Counted from the stretch's first letter, positions 1 through 9,273 are shown. The stretch: 64,000 nucleotides of DNA from Chryseobacterium pennipullorum (GCF_003384725.1 NZ_QNVV01000012.1:1-64000), one strand, 5' to 3'. Program-made: numbers and translations. Notes: a model not told the origin generated them from the letters alone.

Positions 1-107
1 TCGTTTCTATCCATCTGTTTAGTTCACTTTATTTTCTCTGGTTCTTCAGAATTTAATTATTATCTAATTTATAACTAAATCCTTTTGCAAATCTAAAGGC
101 ATCTGTG

Positions 108-465
108 GTTCAATTAAACCGCAATAATTACAAAGCTTTCGAACACGCATTTAAATGATAAGCTCAATGCATAGAAAGTATACTAAAGCCTTATGTAAAT
201 CTGCTATTTTAGAAAGGGAATCTGCGTTATCTCCCCAATCTAGAAGAGCAAAAGGATCTGTGTAAATCCGTGTTCTCTGTGGTTCAATTAAACCACAATA
301 ATCACAAAGCTTTCGAACATGCATTTAAGTGACAAGCTCAATGCATTGAAAGTATTATACTAAAGCCTTCTGTAAATCTGCTATTTTAGAAGGGAATCTG
401 CGTTATCTCCTCATTCTGCGAGCATAAAAATCTGTGTAAATCAGTGTTCAATTAAACCGCAAATC
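108..465. repeat. Tandem repeat, about 174 and 164 bp, two copies plus a partial third
   Basis: The phrase GTTCAATTAAACC begins at 108, 282 and 446. Copies one and two run almost base for base through the same series (ACAAAGCTTTCGAACA, GCATTTAA, AAGCTCAATGCAT, CTAAAGCCTT, TGTAAATCTGCTATTTTAGAA, GGAATCTGCGTTATCTCC). The third copy stops after about 20 bases. No open reading frame spans the unit. Confidence 0.85.
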
Positions 466-709
466 GAAGATTATCTTCTTTCGGTCGATAAAAGGTAAAA
501 TTATTTATCAGTAATTCATTAAAAAGCTGGAAAATCCACCTGATCAGACCTGATTGATCGGATGATATTATTCATACTCAGCAATGAACTAATGTGATCT
601 TTTAAGTGTTTGTATCTGAATATAAATTGTTTACATGATTCAGCTCAATGCAAATGATGAAAAATATTAACTATAATTAGAATAATTAAAAATAAATAAG
701 CCGTTTTCT

Positions 710-739
710 TTGATCATTCATAAGAACCCTGTAATTTTG
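710..739 (+). promoter_or_regulatory. Bacteroidota-type promoter for the TonB receptor at 762
   Basis: TTG lies at 710-712 and TAATTTTG, matching the TAnnTTTG -7 consensus, at 732-739, separated by 19 nt. The ATG follows 22 nt after the -7 element. Spacing and motif fit the housekeeping promoter of Flavobacteriia. This is inferred from sequence only. Confidence 0.6.
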
Positions 740-761
740 CCGTTTGTAATAATTATAAATA

Positions 762-3122
762 ATGAAATTATATCAACGTATTTTTATCTTTCTCATTTTT
801 TCTCTTTCAATGACTCTCCTCAATGCACAGAATGCCGGTTTTTCGGTTCAGGGAGTTGTACAGAATGATACAAAACAGGGGCTAGGTGGTGTCAACATTT
901 TTGTTGAAAACACAAAAATTAAAACACAAACCGATCAAAATGGAAATTTCAGGATGAGCTACAGGAAAGGAGAGGCCGTATTGGTCTTCAGTCTGGAGGG
1001 CTACAAAAAGTTCAGGAAGAAAATAAACTTCGGTAGCGAAGGATCTCCGGTAAATATTCAGCTGACGGAGGATCAGGCAGTCGTAGAAGAAGTTACCATA
1101 CATGGCAAAGGGAAGGTGAAGGCACTGCAGGACGGTGCCTTTACTGTTAATGCCATAGATGTTGCTAAACTCGCCAACACCACAGCTGATCTTAATCAGG
1201 TTCTGAACAGGACCACAGGAATTAAAGTCCGGCAGCAGGGCGGTGTAGGTTCTGACTACAACTTTTCCATTAACGGAATGTCTGGTAAAGCTGTCAAATT
1301 CTTCATAGACGGGGTTCCGTTGGAAATGCTTGGGAAAGGAGTAGACCTGAGTACATTACCTGTGAATATCGCCGATCGTGTTGAGATATATAAGGGGGTC
1401 GTTCCTATTCATCTGAGCACTGATGCTATGGGGGGAGCGGTTAATATTATTACCCCGGGAAGCAGCAGGAATTATCTGGACGCCGGTATCAGTATAGGAT
1501 CTTTCAATACGCAGCGTATCAATCTTAACGGACAGTTTAAAGATGATAAAACGGGGCTTATTATGCGCATCAACAGTTTTTATAATCACTCGGATAACGA
1601 CTATACCATGAAGGATATGAAAATCTGGAACGCTGCTCAGAACGAATATCAGCCACGGAATGTAAAGCGTTTTAACGACAGATATCAATCTGTTTTCGGG
1701 ATGGCTGAAGTGGGCCTGGAAAATAAAAGCTGGGCAGATTCTTTCTTCTTAGGAATGTCGCAGTCGGTTTTCGACAAACAGATACAGACGGGTTCTAATC
1801 AGGAAGTTGTGTACGGTGGTGTAAAACAGAACGGTGCAGCTAATAACTACTTTCTAAAGTATAAAAAAGCCAATCTCTTCAATGGCCACCTGGATGTGAA
1901 TGTGTATGCAGGGTTCTCTAGAAGTGTTCAGAAAGCAACCGACACCCTTATGCGTAAATACAGCTGGGATGGGACATTTGAGCCTTCCGCTACCAGTGAA
2001 AAAGGAGGCAGGAGCATTATAATGCAGCACGAAGACCGCTTGTATTCACAGGTAGGGGCAACTTACAAAATAGTTGATCACCATAAACTTATTTTCAACT
2101 ATGTAGTGGATTATCTTAAGAATACCACATTCAATCAGCTTGAAGAGCGGAAAGAAGATGTTTCACCTGCCAAGATGACCAAACAGATCTTGTCAATGGC
2201 TTATCAACAGGATTTTTTTAATAAGCACTGGACCAATATTTTCTTTGCTAAATACTATAAAGTAGGACTTCAGAAAATGGTATTCGATCCGGTAACCAGA
2301 ACGGATAATCCGGCAAAAGATAATTTCAGCAGCTGGGGATATGGCTTCGCTACCACGGTAAGAATTACGAGAGGCCTGGGCGTAAAAGGATCATTTGAAC
2401 GTTCTTACCGCCTGGTGGAACCACAGGAAATCTTTGGAGATGGAGTGGCAGTAACCAGTAATATGAATCTGAAGCCTGAAACCAGTAATAATGTCAACGT
2501 AGGTTTGTATTTCAATCACCATTGGGGACAACATGCTTTTCGTGTAGAAGGTGCCGGGTACATCCGCGATACAAAAGATTTCATTTATACCGTTCCTAAT
2601 TTGTACAACAGTACTTTCAAGTATGAAAACCTGTCCAATATCTATACCCGCGGACTGGAAGGAGAGCTGAGTTATCAATACAAAAGACTCCTGAATGTGT
2701 TGATGAATGTAAGCTATAACAAAGCGTATGACAATACAAAGTTTGCCAACAACAGCGAAGATGTCATTTCCGCAACTTATAAAAAAGATGTTCCCAACCA
2801 GCCCTGGCTATTTGGAAACGTAAATGTAAGCATCGGTAAAGACGACTGGTTACAGAAAGACAGCCGTGTAGAATTCTACTACGGACTACAGATGACAGAG
2901 TGGTTCTACAAAAACTGGAAAACCTATGGAAATCCCAGAAACATTCCGATTATCCCAAGACAGACCCTGCACAACATAGGGATAAGCTATTCCATGAAAA
3001 ACGGAAGATATAACGTGGCGTTAGATGTCACCAACGTAGGGGATGCTCTGGCGTATGACAACTTCAAGCTTCAGAAGCAGGGGCGTGCCTTCTATATAAA
3101 ATTCAGATACCTACTTAAGTAA
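762..3122 (+). CDS. TonB-dependent outer-membrane receptor with carboxypeptidase-regulatory-like domain
   Basis: A 786-residue outer-membrane receptor that should import a ligand with energy from TonB. An N-terminal signal peptide ends near LLNAQ (about residue 23). It is followed by a carboxypeptidase-D-regulatory-like beta-sandwich (about 26-105), a plug domain (about 120-232, with the plug-type FFIDGVPLEML and DRVEIYKGVVP stretches) and a beta-barrel to the C-terminus, which ends in a typical aromatic strand. The DUF4374 lipoprotein gene starts 6 nt after its stop, so the two form an operon. DUF4374 partners and a neighbouring PepSY protein suggest iron, siderophore or haem uptake, but the ligand cannot be read from sequence. 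Confidence 0.9.
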   Translation: MKLYQRIFIFLIFSLSMTLLNAQNAGFSVQGVVQNDTKQGLGGVNIFVENTKIKTQTDQNGNFRMSYRKGEAVLVFSLEGYKKFRKKINFGSEGSPVNIQLTEDQAVVEEVTIHGKGKVKALQDGAFTVNAIDVAKLANTTADLNQVLNRTTGIKVRQQGGVGSDYNFSINGMSGKAVKFFIDGVPLEMLGKGVDLSTLPVNIADRVEIYKGVVPIHLSTDAMGGAVNIITPGSSRNYLDAGISIGSFNTQRINLNGQFKDDKTGLIMRINSFYNHSDNDYTMKDMKIWNAAQNEYQPRNVKRFNDRYQSVFGMAEVGLENKSWADSFFLGMSQSVFDKQIQTGSNQEVVYGGVKQNGAANNYFLKYKKANLFNGHLDVNVYAGFSRSVQKATDTLMRKYSWDGTFEPSATSEKGGRSIIMQHEDRLYSQVGATYKIVDHHKLIFNYVVDYLKNTTFNQLEERKEDVSPAKMTKQILSMAYQQDFFNKHWTNIFFAKYYKVGLQKMVFDPVTRTDNPAKDNFSSWGYGFATTVRITRGLGVKGSFERSYRLVEPQEIFGDGVAVTSNMNLKPETSNNVNVGLYFNHHWGQHAFRVEGAGYIRDTKDFIYTVPNLYNSTFKYENLSNIYTRGLEGELSYQYKRLLNVLMNVSYNKAYDNTKFANNSEDVISATYKKDVPNQPWLFGNVNVSIGKDDWLQKDSRVEFYYGLQMTEWFYKNWKTYGNPRNIPIIPRQTLHNIGISYSMKNGRYNVALDVTNVGDALAYDNFKLQKQGRAFYIKFRYLLK

Positions 3123-3128
3123 AAGACT

Positions 3129-4331
3129 ATGACACAATATTTCAAAAACAGTATATTTTTATTACTTGCCTGTTTAACCATCATAAGCTGTGAACGTGAA
3201 CCAGGCTACGGAGATTCCGGAAGCGGCGAAAAAGACTATCAATATTTTCTGCTTTCCGCTTTAGGAAGCTGGCCCAATACCGTACATTATATGACGGCTA
3301 CCAACGACCTTACCAAAGGGGAAATGGATATTACCAAAGAGGGAGATGAGATCAATTCCAAAGGTACCTATTCTTATATTGTGAAAAATGGTTTTATCTA
3401 TAACTACAAAACCGATCAGGGAGTCTTCAAAAAATTTAAATACACACAGGATAGGCTGACTACTGTAAAAGAGGTTCCTTATACCTATATCAGCGATATT
3501 TCCAGCTATGTTTGGGTAGATGACAACACTTTGGTGATTGTGGGAGAGACCGGTGACGGGCAGCATATCCGGTATACTGTTTTCAATGCTTCAGACCTAA
3601 GTATTGTCCGTCAGGGGGAGATCGAAGGCTTCCAGCCTTTCCCGGATGACTATAACTTTTATACGGTGGGTGCTATGACCTATATAGATGGAGAGATTTA
3701 TTTGCAGTACAGCTTCCGTAATGGTAAATGGATCACACCGGACTATTATAATTTTGCAGTTATAGATTATAAAACTTTCAAGGTGAAAAAGTCGGTAAGT
3801 GATAGCCGAAGCTCCGGAGTCGCTAATGGCTCTCCTTATTTCAAAACTGCTTTTAAAAAAGAAAATGAAGCCTTTTATTACAGCTGTTTCCCAAGGGTAG
3901 GGGCCGGATCAAGTAAAATTTACCTTTTCAGAACTCTGAAGGGAGCAACGTCGCCTGATCCAGCCTATCAGATCAATCTTACCGATCTTATAGGAGGTAA
4001 ACCGCTGGAAACCGTGATCGATTATATTGGGAATAATAAGATGGTGGTGCTCTACCGCGATCCGGCATTAGGCAGTTCCTATAACGGTCGTTATGCGATT
4101 ATAGACATAGAAACCAAGCAGTTGGTTCGGGTACTGGATGAACTCCCGGGAGATGAACCTTATGAACAGGGTCTGTTTGTTCAGAATAAAAAATTATACA
4201 TTGCTGTCAACACCAATAAAGGAGGTAACTATGTTTGGATCTACGATGTGCAAACCGACAAAACAACCAAAGGAATGAAACTTCCGAATAATATTTCCGG
4301 TTTCGCCCGCTTCGATAAGTTCTACGACTAG
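3129..4331 (+). CDS. DUF4374-like surface lipoprotein (receptor partner)
   Basis: A 400-residue predicted lipoprotein. The signal peptide ends in a lipobox (TIISC), so Cys would be lipidated. The body has repeating beta-rich segments such as YVWVDDNTLVIVGETGDG and KMVVLYRDPALGSS, which suggest a propeller-like fold. Length and sequence style match DUF4374 proteins, which commonly sit next to TonB receptors for iron complexes. It follows the receptor by 6 nt and is probably its surface-exposed accessory. The family has no settled biochemical role, so ligand capture is an inference from linkage. Confidence 0.75.
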   Translation: MTQYFKNSIFLLLACLTIISCEREPGYGDSGSGEKDYQYFLLSALGSWPNTVHYMTATNDLTKGEMDITKEGDEINSKGTYSYIVKNGFIYNYKTDQGVFKKFKYTQDRLTTVKEVPYTYISDISSYVWVDDNTLVIVGETGDGQHIRYTVFNASDLSIVRQGEIEGFQPFPDDYNFYTVGAMTYIDGEIYLQYSFRNGKWITPDYYNFAVIDYKTFKVKKSVSDSRSSGVANGSPYFKTAFKKENEAFYYSCFPRVGAGSSKIYLFRTLKGATSPDPAYQINLTDLIGGKPLETVIDYIGNNKMVVLYRDPALGSSYNGRYAIIDIETKQLVRVLDELPGDEPYEQGLFVQNKKLYIAVNTNKGGNYVWIYDVQTDKTTKGMKLPNNISGFARFDKFYD

Positions 4332-4340
4332 TCAAAGTAG

Positions 4341-4379
4341 CAGAGCCTTGCCAAGATTTTAAATCTTGCCAAGGCTCTG
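4341..4379. terminator. Bidirectional terminator-like hairpin between convergent genes
   Basis: Arms CAGAGCCTTG (4341-4350) and CAAGGCTCTG (4370-4379) pair perfectly. After a single C/C mismatch the inner arms CAAGATTT and AAATCTTG also pair, giving a near-continuous stem of about 18 bp. It sits exactly between the convergent genes ending at 4331 and 4384. No long T-run follows on either side, so termination is likely but not certain. Confidence 0.65.
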
Positions 4380-4383
4380 TATT

Positions 4384-6507
4384 CTAGAGCTTGTAATTGA
4401 ATGACAGCGTCACCACCCGGCTGTCCAGGTTGTATTTCTGTCGTATAGTAGAGCTGAAGTTGTTTCCGGTCACCCGGTAATTATTTGTTTTTAGTAAATC
4501 GGTGACTGCTAATTTTACGGTTGCTTTATCCTTCAGCAATGTTTTAGAAACACCGAGTGTCAGGTCAAAATAAGCATCACGGATAAACAGGCCAATGTTC
4601 GATTTTGAAAAGTATTGGGCATTAGCTTCTGCTTTCAGGCCTTTTGCAATGCTGAAGCTGTTTTGTGCATTGAATGTAAATGCAAGTTGTGAACTGTTTA
4701 CAGAATAATTCTGGTAGTTACCCTTATACTCATTGTTGAATACATTAAGCATTGAGGTAAGCGACCAAAAGTTGAAAAGCTTTGTAGTGGCTGTGATATT
4801 AGCCCCGTATACATAAGATTTATTCAGATTGTCCTGAGTTTTTACCAGAATCCCCGTGTCCGGTTGGTAATTGTATACTTCAGTCATCACATCATTTGTC
4901 ACACTAAAGTAAGCCGATGCTATAATATATTTTCCCCAGGTATATCCTAATTCTGTTGCGTGGGTGAACTCAGGATTCAGATTAGGATTTCCCTGCCAGT
5001 AATTGAATGGGTCATCATAGAATCGGAACGGATTCAGGTCGAAGTGACTCGGTCGGTTGATCCTTTTACTGTACGAAGCATAGAATCCATGCTGATCGTT
5101 CACCTGGTATTTGATGGACGCGCTTGGGAAAAGATTGGTATAATCTCTTTTTCGTTGTTCTTTGGATGTTTTCTGGTTGATGTCCGTATGGGTCATTTCC
5201 GTTCTCAATCCTAATTGGAATGTCCATTTCATCAGATTCAGCTTGTAGTTGGCGTACAGCGCATGGATCTGTTCTTTGTATTCATATTCATTACTTGCCT
5301 TATCATCATTGATCCAGTCTTCACCTTGCTGTACAAAATATTCCGAAGGATTGTTATTGGATTTTATAGTAGATTTAAGCCCTGTTTCCAGGTTATGCAT
5401 TTCACTAAAAGGCAGGGTGAAATCTACCTTCGCATTAAACACCTTCAGGCGGGAAGCGATGCTGCCTCTTCTGTTGTTGAACGCCTCTGTTCCCTGATTG
5501 ACCCATGCGTCAGACAACTGATTCTGACGGGAAGTAAAACGTGAGGTTTCGTATTCCAGATCTACATCTACCTTATAATCCCTGTCGTTGAAAAGGTGTG
5601 TACCTTTTAGATTATACGTGTAGTCGTACCAGTTTTCTTTACTTTTGTTATCCGAGAATACATGAGCAAAAAGATGGTCTTCAGGCTGAAAGATTCTGTT
5701 TTCTCCCATCGAAAAATCTTCATATCGTCCTATTTTAGCATCAAATAAAGCTCCAATAGTTGTTTTATCACTGAAAGCATAATCTGCACCGAATTTAAAA
5801 TTATTCGAGGTTAAAGGCTCATTGGTTAATGAATTCTGGTCTGTTCTCCTTGTTATTTTCTGAGGCTGTTTTTCATCAAAGAAAACCTGGCTGAATTCCC
5901 GACGCTCTTCCTCTCCCCGGAAGGTATAGCTGTAGTCTCCGTGCAGAGACAGTTTTTTATGGGTATAGTTGAGGCTCAGTCCTGTATTCACCCTGGTTTT
6001 ACGGCCCCTTCCACCGTTCAGATAATAATTCCCGCTAAGCCCTTCCGATGAGCTCTTTTTAAGGACAATATTAATAATGCCGGCATTTCCTGCAGCATCA
6101 TATTTGGAAGAAGGATTGGCAATAATTTCAATATTTTTTACCAGAGTAGAGTTGGTAGAGCGCAACAGATTGGCAAGTTCTTTTGCTGACAGGGAACTCA
6201 GCTTACCATTGATCATTACGCTTACCCCTTTCTTACCACGCAGGGACAGTTCGCCTTCCTGTGATACGACGACCCCCGGTGTTTTACCCAGTAATTCCAA
6301 TACAGTGGTACCATCAGACAATACACTGTTTTCCACATTAAAAATCATTTTATCGGCTTTCTGCTGAAAAACTGCTTTGTTAGCTTTGAGTACAATGCCG
6401 CTGATCTCTGACGTTTTTTCCGTTTGCAAAGAATCGACGGGATTTTCCGTTTGGGCATATGCATTCAGGCTCGCCATTAAAGGTAACCAGATATAGTGTT
6501 TCTTCAT
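4384..6507 (-). CDS. TonB-dependent receptor, outer-membrane beta-barrel family
   Basis: A 707-residue outer-membrane receptor with a signal peptide ending at NAYAQ (about residue 19). A plug domain (about 50-150; KMIFNVENSVLSDGTTVLELL, then GVSVMINGK) leads into a barrel of the OMP_b-brl_3 type with strands such as YASYSKRINRPSHFDLNPF. It lacks the N-terminal carboxypeptidase-like domain usual in this family. The gene starts 10 nt after a PepSY membrane protein gene, so the two are co-transcribed. That pairing suggests siderophore or metal-complex uptake. Transport of some other small ligand cannot be excluded. Confidence 0.88.
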   Translation of the reverse strand: MKKHYIWLPLMASLNAYAQTENPVDSLQTEKTSEISGIVLKANKAVFQQKADKMIFNVENSVLSDGTTVLELLGKTPGVVVSQEGELSLRGKKGVSVMINGKLSSLSAKELANLLRSTNSTLVKNIEIIANPSSKYDAAGNAGIINIVLKKSSSEGLSGNYYLNGGRGRKTRVNTGLSLNYTHKKLSLHGDYSYTFRGEEERREFSQVFFDEKQPQKITRRTDQNSLTNEPLTSNNFKFGADYAFSDKTTIGALFDAKIGRYEDFSMGENRIFQPEDHLFAHVFSDNKSKENWYDYTYNLKGTHLFNDRDYKVDVDLEYETSRFTSRQNQLSDAWVNQGTEAFNNRRGSIASRLKVFNAKVDFTLPFSEMHNLETGLKSTIKSNNNPSEYFVQQGEDWINDDKASNEYEYKEQIHALYANYKLNLMKWTFQLGLRTEMTHTDINQKTSKEQRKRDYTNLFPSASIKYQVNDQHGFYASYSKRINRPSHFDLNPFRFYDDPFNYWQGNPNLNPEFTHATELGYTWGKYIIASAYFSVTNDVMTEVYNYQPDTGILVKTQDNLNKSYVYGANITATTKLFNFWSLTSMLNVFNNEYKGNYQNYSVNSSQLAFTFNAQNSFSIAKGLKAEANAQYFSKSNIGLFIRDAYFDLTLGVSKTLLKDKATVKLAVTDLLKTNNYRVTGNNFSSTIRQKYNLDSRVVTLSFNYKL

Positions 6508-6517
6508 GATAATGGGT

Positions 6518-7726
6518 TTAGGTTGTTGTTTTCTTTTTATTGTTCCGGCCCCACCAGATCATAAAACCTGTTACTGGCAGCGAGGCACAGAATAGGCTCA
6601 TAATAAAAGCCAGTATTTTTCCGGTCATGCCGAAGAATGCGCCCACATGCAAATCGTAGGTAGCGTCTGTAGCTCTTTCTGCCATAGGTTTATCTCCATG
6701 CGGACGATTAAACAGAAGTTTTCCCGAATGTTCGTCAAAAATCATCATGGAAGATTCGGCATAGGTGAATTCCTTTTCCTTGATCCAGATGCTTAAGTTA
6801 TCGTGTTGGTGATCCGCTTCAGCATGATCCTCCAGGTCAACTCCAAAGGAATAAGCCTGTGGATAATGAACTTTCACCTGTTCTATGATCCGGTCTATAG
6901 TTGTAGCTGTTTCCACAGATTCCGGTGCGGTGGTTTTGTACTGGCTGTAATCCGGTGTCGCTGAGGAAAATCCATTGAGCAACACATACACCCACATTTG
7001 GGTAATACGGAATGAATACATAATTCCGGTAATCGCCACAACAACGGCCAGAAAGGAAGCATAAAAACCAAGGATGTTGTGTACATCATAATTCTTGCGT
7101 CGCCATCCTTTCACCTTTTCCCAGCGGAACCACAGACGTTGTTTACGCATTTTTTTATTCTTTGGCCACCACAGGATGATTCCGGTAATCAGCATGATTA
7201 CAAAGATAATGGTAGATACTCCCACAATGGTACCGCCAATGGTATTGCTCAGCAGCAAGGAGCGATGCAAAGCCATACAGATAAAGAAAGGATTGTTTTT
7301 TACATCGTATATGGCGATGACCTTTCCGGTATATTGGTTAACATAAACATTTTTATAGACAATGATGCTGTTAAAATGATTCCAGCCTTCAGGGTCACCT
7401 TTAACCAGTCCGAATTGATAAGAACGGGCAGGATCTATAGGAATGGTAACTTCGTCAGCTTTTATAATTTCATTTTTTAACTGTGCATTGACCACATCTT
7501 TCAATTTGTGTAAAGGAATAGGCTTTTTATGAAGAATATCTTTCTCCCCATGAAAAATGTGTTCTTTACGCAATACGGCCGTAATATCTTCATTAAACAC
7601 AAAAAATGCACCCGACAGAGAAACGATCAGTACTATGATACCGGAAAGGAGTCCGAGCCACAAATGAGCTTTCAGAATATATTTTTTGAACGTACCTGTA
7701 GACTTCTTTTTACCGGACTGCTGCAT
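6518..7726 (-). CDS. PepSY-associated TM-domain protein (PiuB-like, iron uptake associated)
   Basis: A 402-residue inner-membrane protein with about four hydrophobic helices: one near residues 20-45 (LKAHLWLGLLSGIIVLIVSLSG spans its start), others near 160-185 and 215-240, and one at the C-terminus. It has a large periplasmic region between the first two. The layout and the histidine-containing first helix match PepSY_TM proteins, some of which reduce or process iron complexes at the inner membrane. It is the first gene of a two-gene operon with the receptor at 4384-6507. A Fur-like inverted repeat overlaps the predicted transcription start upstream. Confidence 0.85.
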   Translation of the reverse strand: MQQSGKKKSTGTFKKYILKAHLWLGLLSGIIVLIVSLSGAFFVFNEDITAVLRKEHIFHGEKDILHKKPIPLHKLKDVVNAQLKNEIIKADEVTIPIDPARSYQFGLVKGDPEGWNHFNSIIVYKNVYVNQYTGKVIAIYDVKNNPFFICMALHRSLLLSNTIGGTIVGVSTIIFVIMLITGIILWWPKNKKMRKQRLWFRWEKVKGWRRKNYDVHNILGFYASFLAVVVAITGIMYSFRITQMWVYVLLNGFSSATPDYSQYKTTAPESVETATTIDRIIEQVKVHYPQAYSFGVDLEDHAEADHQHDNLSIWIKEKEFTYAESSMMIFDEHSGKLLFNRPHGDKPMAERATDATYDLHVGAFFGMTGKILAFIMSLFCASLPVTGFMIWWGRNNKKKTTT

Positions 7727-7742
7727 TTTTATTATTATTTAG

Positions 7743-7763
7743 TCTTATTAAAAATAAATAAGA
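7743..7763 (-). promoter_or_regulatory. Fur-like inverted repeat at the PepSY-receptor operon start
   Basis: TCTTATT (7743-7749), a 7-nt spacer and AATAAGA (7757-7763) form a perfect 7-7-7 inverted repeat. It lies just downstream of the leftward -7 element, where a repressor would block initiation. The AT-rich 7-1-7-like geometry and the iron-type operon make Fur a reasonable candidate. Operator identity is an inference. Confidence 0.5.
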
Positions 7764-7765
7764 TG

Positions 7766-7773
7766 CAAATATA
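7766..7773 (-). promoter_or_regulatory. -7 promoter element (TATATTTG) for the PepSY-receptor operon
   Basis: Read leftward, TATATTTG matches TAnnTTTG exactly. Initiation about 5 nt beyond it would fall in the inverted repeat at 7743-7763. I do not see a clear -33 TTG at the expected distance, which might mean activator dependence or simply a weak match. Confidence 0.45.
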
Positions 7774-8165
7774 ACCTATTTGTTAGAATTCTCTATAGAA
7801 AGAAAGCTTTATTTTACCTGAAAAACCTGATTTTTATTAGAATTAATGGGAATTGATAATCTGTGCAGAGGGAGAAGAAGCAATTCCGGTAAGTGGAGTT
7901 TGGGATATGTAAACGGGTTTGCTTTAAGCGTACATTATTTTTTACCACAAATGGCAGAAAACCCCTTTGAACACTTAAGTGACAGACTTGCGTATAAAAA
8001 GTACACCTGGTTTTTGAAAATTTTTGATTTTTCTCTCATGTCATTGTAGTTATTGACATCATTGTAAACTTCCTAGTGAAAAAAGGCAATAAAAGAATAA
8101 ATGAAATAAGACTGATCTTTTTGATAGGTGAGCATATCAAAAGATATGGCAGGTGGCTGTAAGTA
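7774..8165. other. Intergenic region, no supported gene
   Basis: A 67-codon open frame at 7846-8049 on the plus strand has no recognisable protein features. The sequence inside it (ACCACAAATGGCA, CACTTAAGTGACA) resembles non-coding dispersed intergenic sequence of this genus and echoes the repeat near position 320. No strong terminator is seen for the gene ending at 8166. Confidence 0.5.
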
Positions 8166-8588
8166 TTACCGGAACAGTCTGTCATACCATCCGCTAATAT
8201 CCTTTTTGATATCCTCATGATGTTTACATAAAATAAACGCCAGTTCCAGTTCCGATCTTTCTGAGGTATACGTATTCAGGGTGAGAAATCCTAAAAAATT
8301 GCCATCCTGATCTACAATAGCGGGTGGATAAGAAGCATAAGCATTCCACGGAGAGTAGGTGCTGTATTGGCTTCCGTAATTCCCATAGGTGTTCCAGATC
8401 GATTTTGAGCTGTACACGTTGCCGTAATCACTGTACCTATTCCAGACAGAATTTTTATCAAAAGTATCACAGTTCAGACATCCCAGATACTGATCCTTAT
8501 CCGCACCACCATACAAATGTAAAGTCTGTGCAAGGAAATAGCTGGAGAGAAGAAGGCTCAAAAAAATGAAACTTTTTTTTAAACTCAT
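8166..8588 (-). CDS. Small secreted protein with Trp-Asn-Tyr-Gly repeats
   Basis: A 140-residue protein with a signal peptide (cleavage after YFLAQ, about residue 21). Residues about 42-88 carry three imperfect 16-residue repeats of the type S-x-W-N-x-Y-x-x-Y-G-x-x-Y-S. Next comes a short segment reading PPAIVDQDGNFLGFLTLN. Proteins with WN-Y-YG-YS repeats occur in diverse bacteria without an assigned function. Two cysteines in the N-terminal part (LGCLNCD) could bind metal or form a disulfide. It is a lone gene read toward the PepSY region. I cannot assign a function. Confidence 0.7.
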   Translation of the reverse strand: MSLKKSFIFLSLLLSSYFLAQTLHLYGGADKDQYLGCLNCDTFDKNSVWNRYSDYGNVYSSKSIWNTYGNYGSQYSTYSPWNAYASYPPAIVDQDGNFLGFLTLNTYTSERSELELAFILCKHHEDIKKDISGWYDRLFR

Positions 8589-8736
8589 AGGGATGGTTCC
8601 TTTACTGCAAAGCTACTATTTTGAACTGAAAAAATTGTTTTTTTGTTATGGGTGGAAGGGTTTTCTTAGAATTTAAGCCTTTTAATTTTTTATTATTTAA
8701 ATCAATCTTTACATTTACAATCAAATTCAAAAAACA

Positions 8737-9159
8737 ATGACTCCCGAGAAAAAGAAACTCATGACAGACAGCTTCAACCGTTCCGAAACGTTAAAGTTTT
8801 ACAAGGCAGAGCTGTTGGAGGCCGAAACTGATTTTGTCTCTATCAGGATTCCCAAGATGGAAATGATGACCCGCAAGGCAGGGATGTTCAATGGAGCAAT
8901 GATCGCTTCGCTGGTCGACGTATCTTCAGGATATGCCGCGGTAAGCCACTATGCTGAGGATTGTTATGTGGTGACAGTAGAATTGAAAGTCAATTATTTA
9001 CGTCCGGCAATGGGAGATGCCCTGGTTTCAAAATCATATGTAATCAAAGGGGGTGGAAAGATCAGCGTCATCAGAACCGAAATCTTTGTCCAGAACGAAA
9101 ACCCAGACTCGGAAACGCATTGTGCAACTTCTTTAGTGACCATGATGAAGATCAAGTAA
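8737..9159 (+). CDS. PaaI-family hotdog-fold thioesterase
   Basis: A 140-residue cytosolic hotdog-fold protein. The central helix segment (KAGMFNGAMIASLVDVSSGYAA) has the form of the PaaI/YigI thioesterase hot-dog helix, followed by the strands VVTVELKVNYLRPA and KGGGKISVIRTEIFV. It would hydrolyse an acyl-CoA or aryl-CoA thioester. In this family an Asp or Glu in the helix supplies the catalytic acid, here likely the Asp of SLVDVSSG. Length is normal. It stands alone ahead of the holin-like gene, with about 114 nt between them, and gives no context for its substrate. Confidence 0.82.
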   Translation: MTPEKKKLMTDSFNRSETLKFYKAELLEAETDFVSIRIPKMEMMTRKAGMFNGAMIASLVDVSSGYAAVSHYAEDCYVVTVELKVNYLRPAMGDALVSKSYVIKGGGKISVIRTEIFVQNENPDSETHCATSLVTMMKIK

Positions 9160-9273
9160 CAGGCAGGCTTAGATTAAAATATTCTTTAAATAAAGGATTT
9201 TTGTAGATTTTTTTTTGCCGGAATGGAATGGCTTTTGCTCAATAGTTCCCATAAACATTAAAAAAATAACGAA

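Larger units (their letters stand above)
1..761. other. Intergenic region with tandem repeats
   Basis: No convincing gene is visible on either strand. The first 470 bases are filled by a tandem repeat (listed separately). The remainder is AT-rich and ends in the promoter of the TonB receptor at 762. The phrases 'atctgtgtaaatc' and 'ctgcgttatctcc' recur here and look like dispersed intergenic repeat sequence rather than decayed coding sequence. Confidence 0.6.

Noticed and set aside
7846-8049. 67-codon plus-strand frame
   Set aside because: Sequence is of intergenic-repeat type and the translation has no signal, membrane or domain features.
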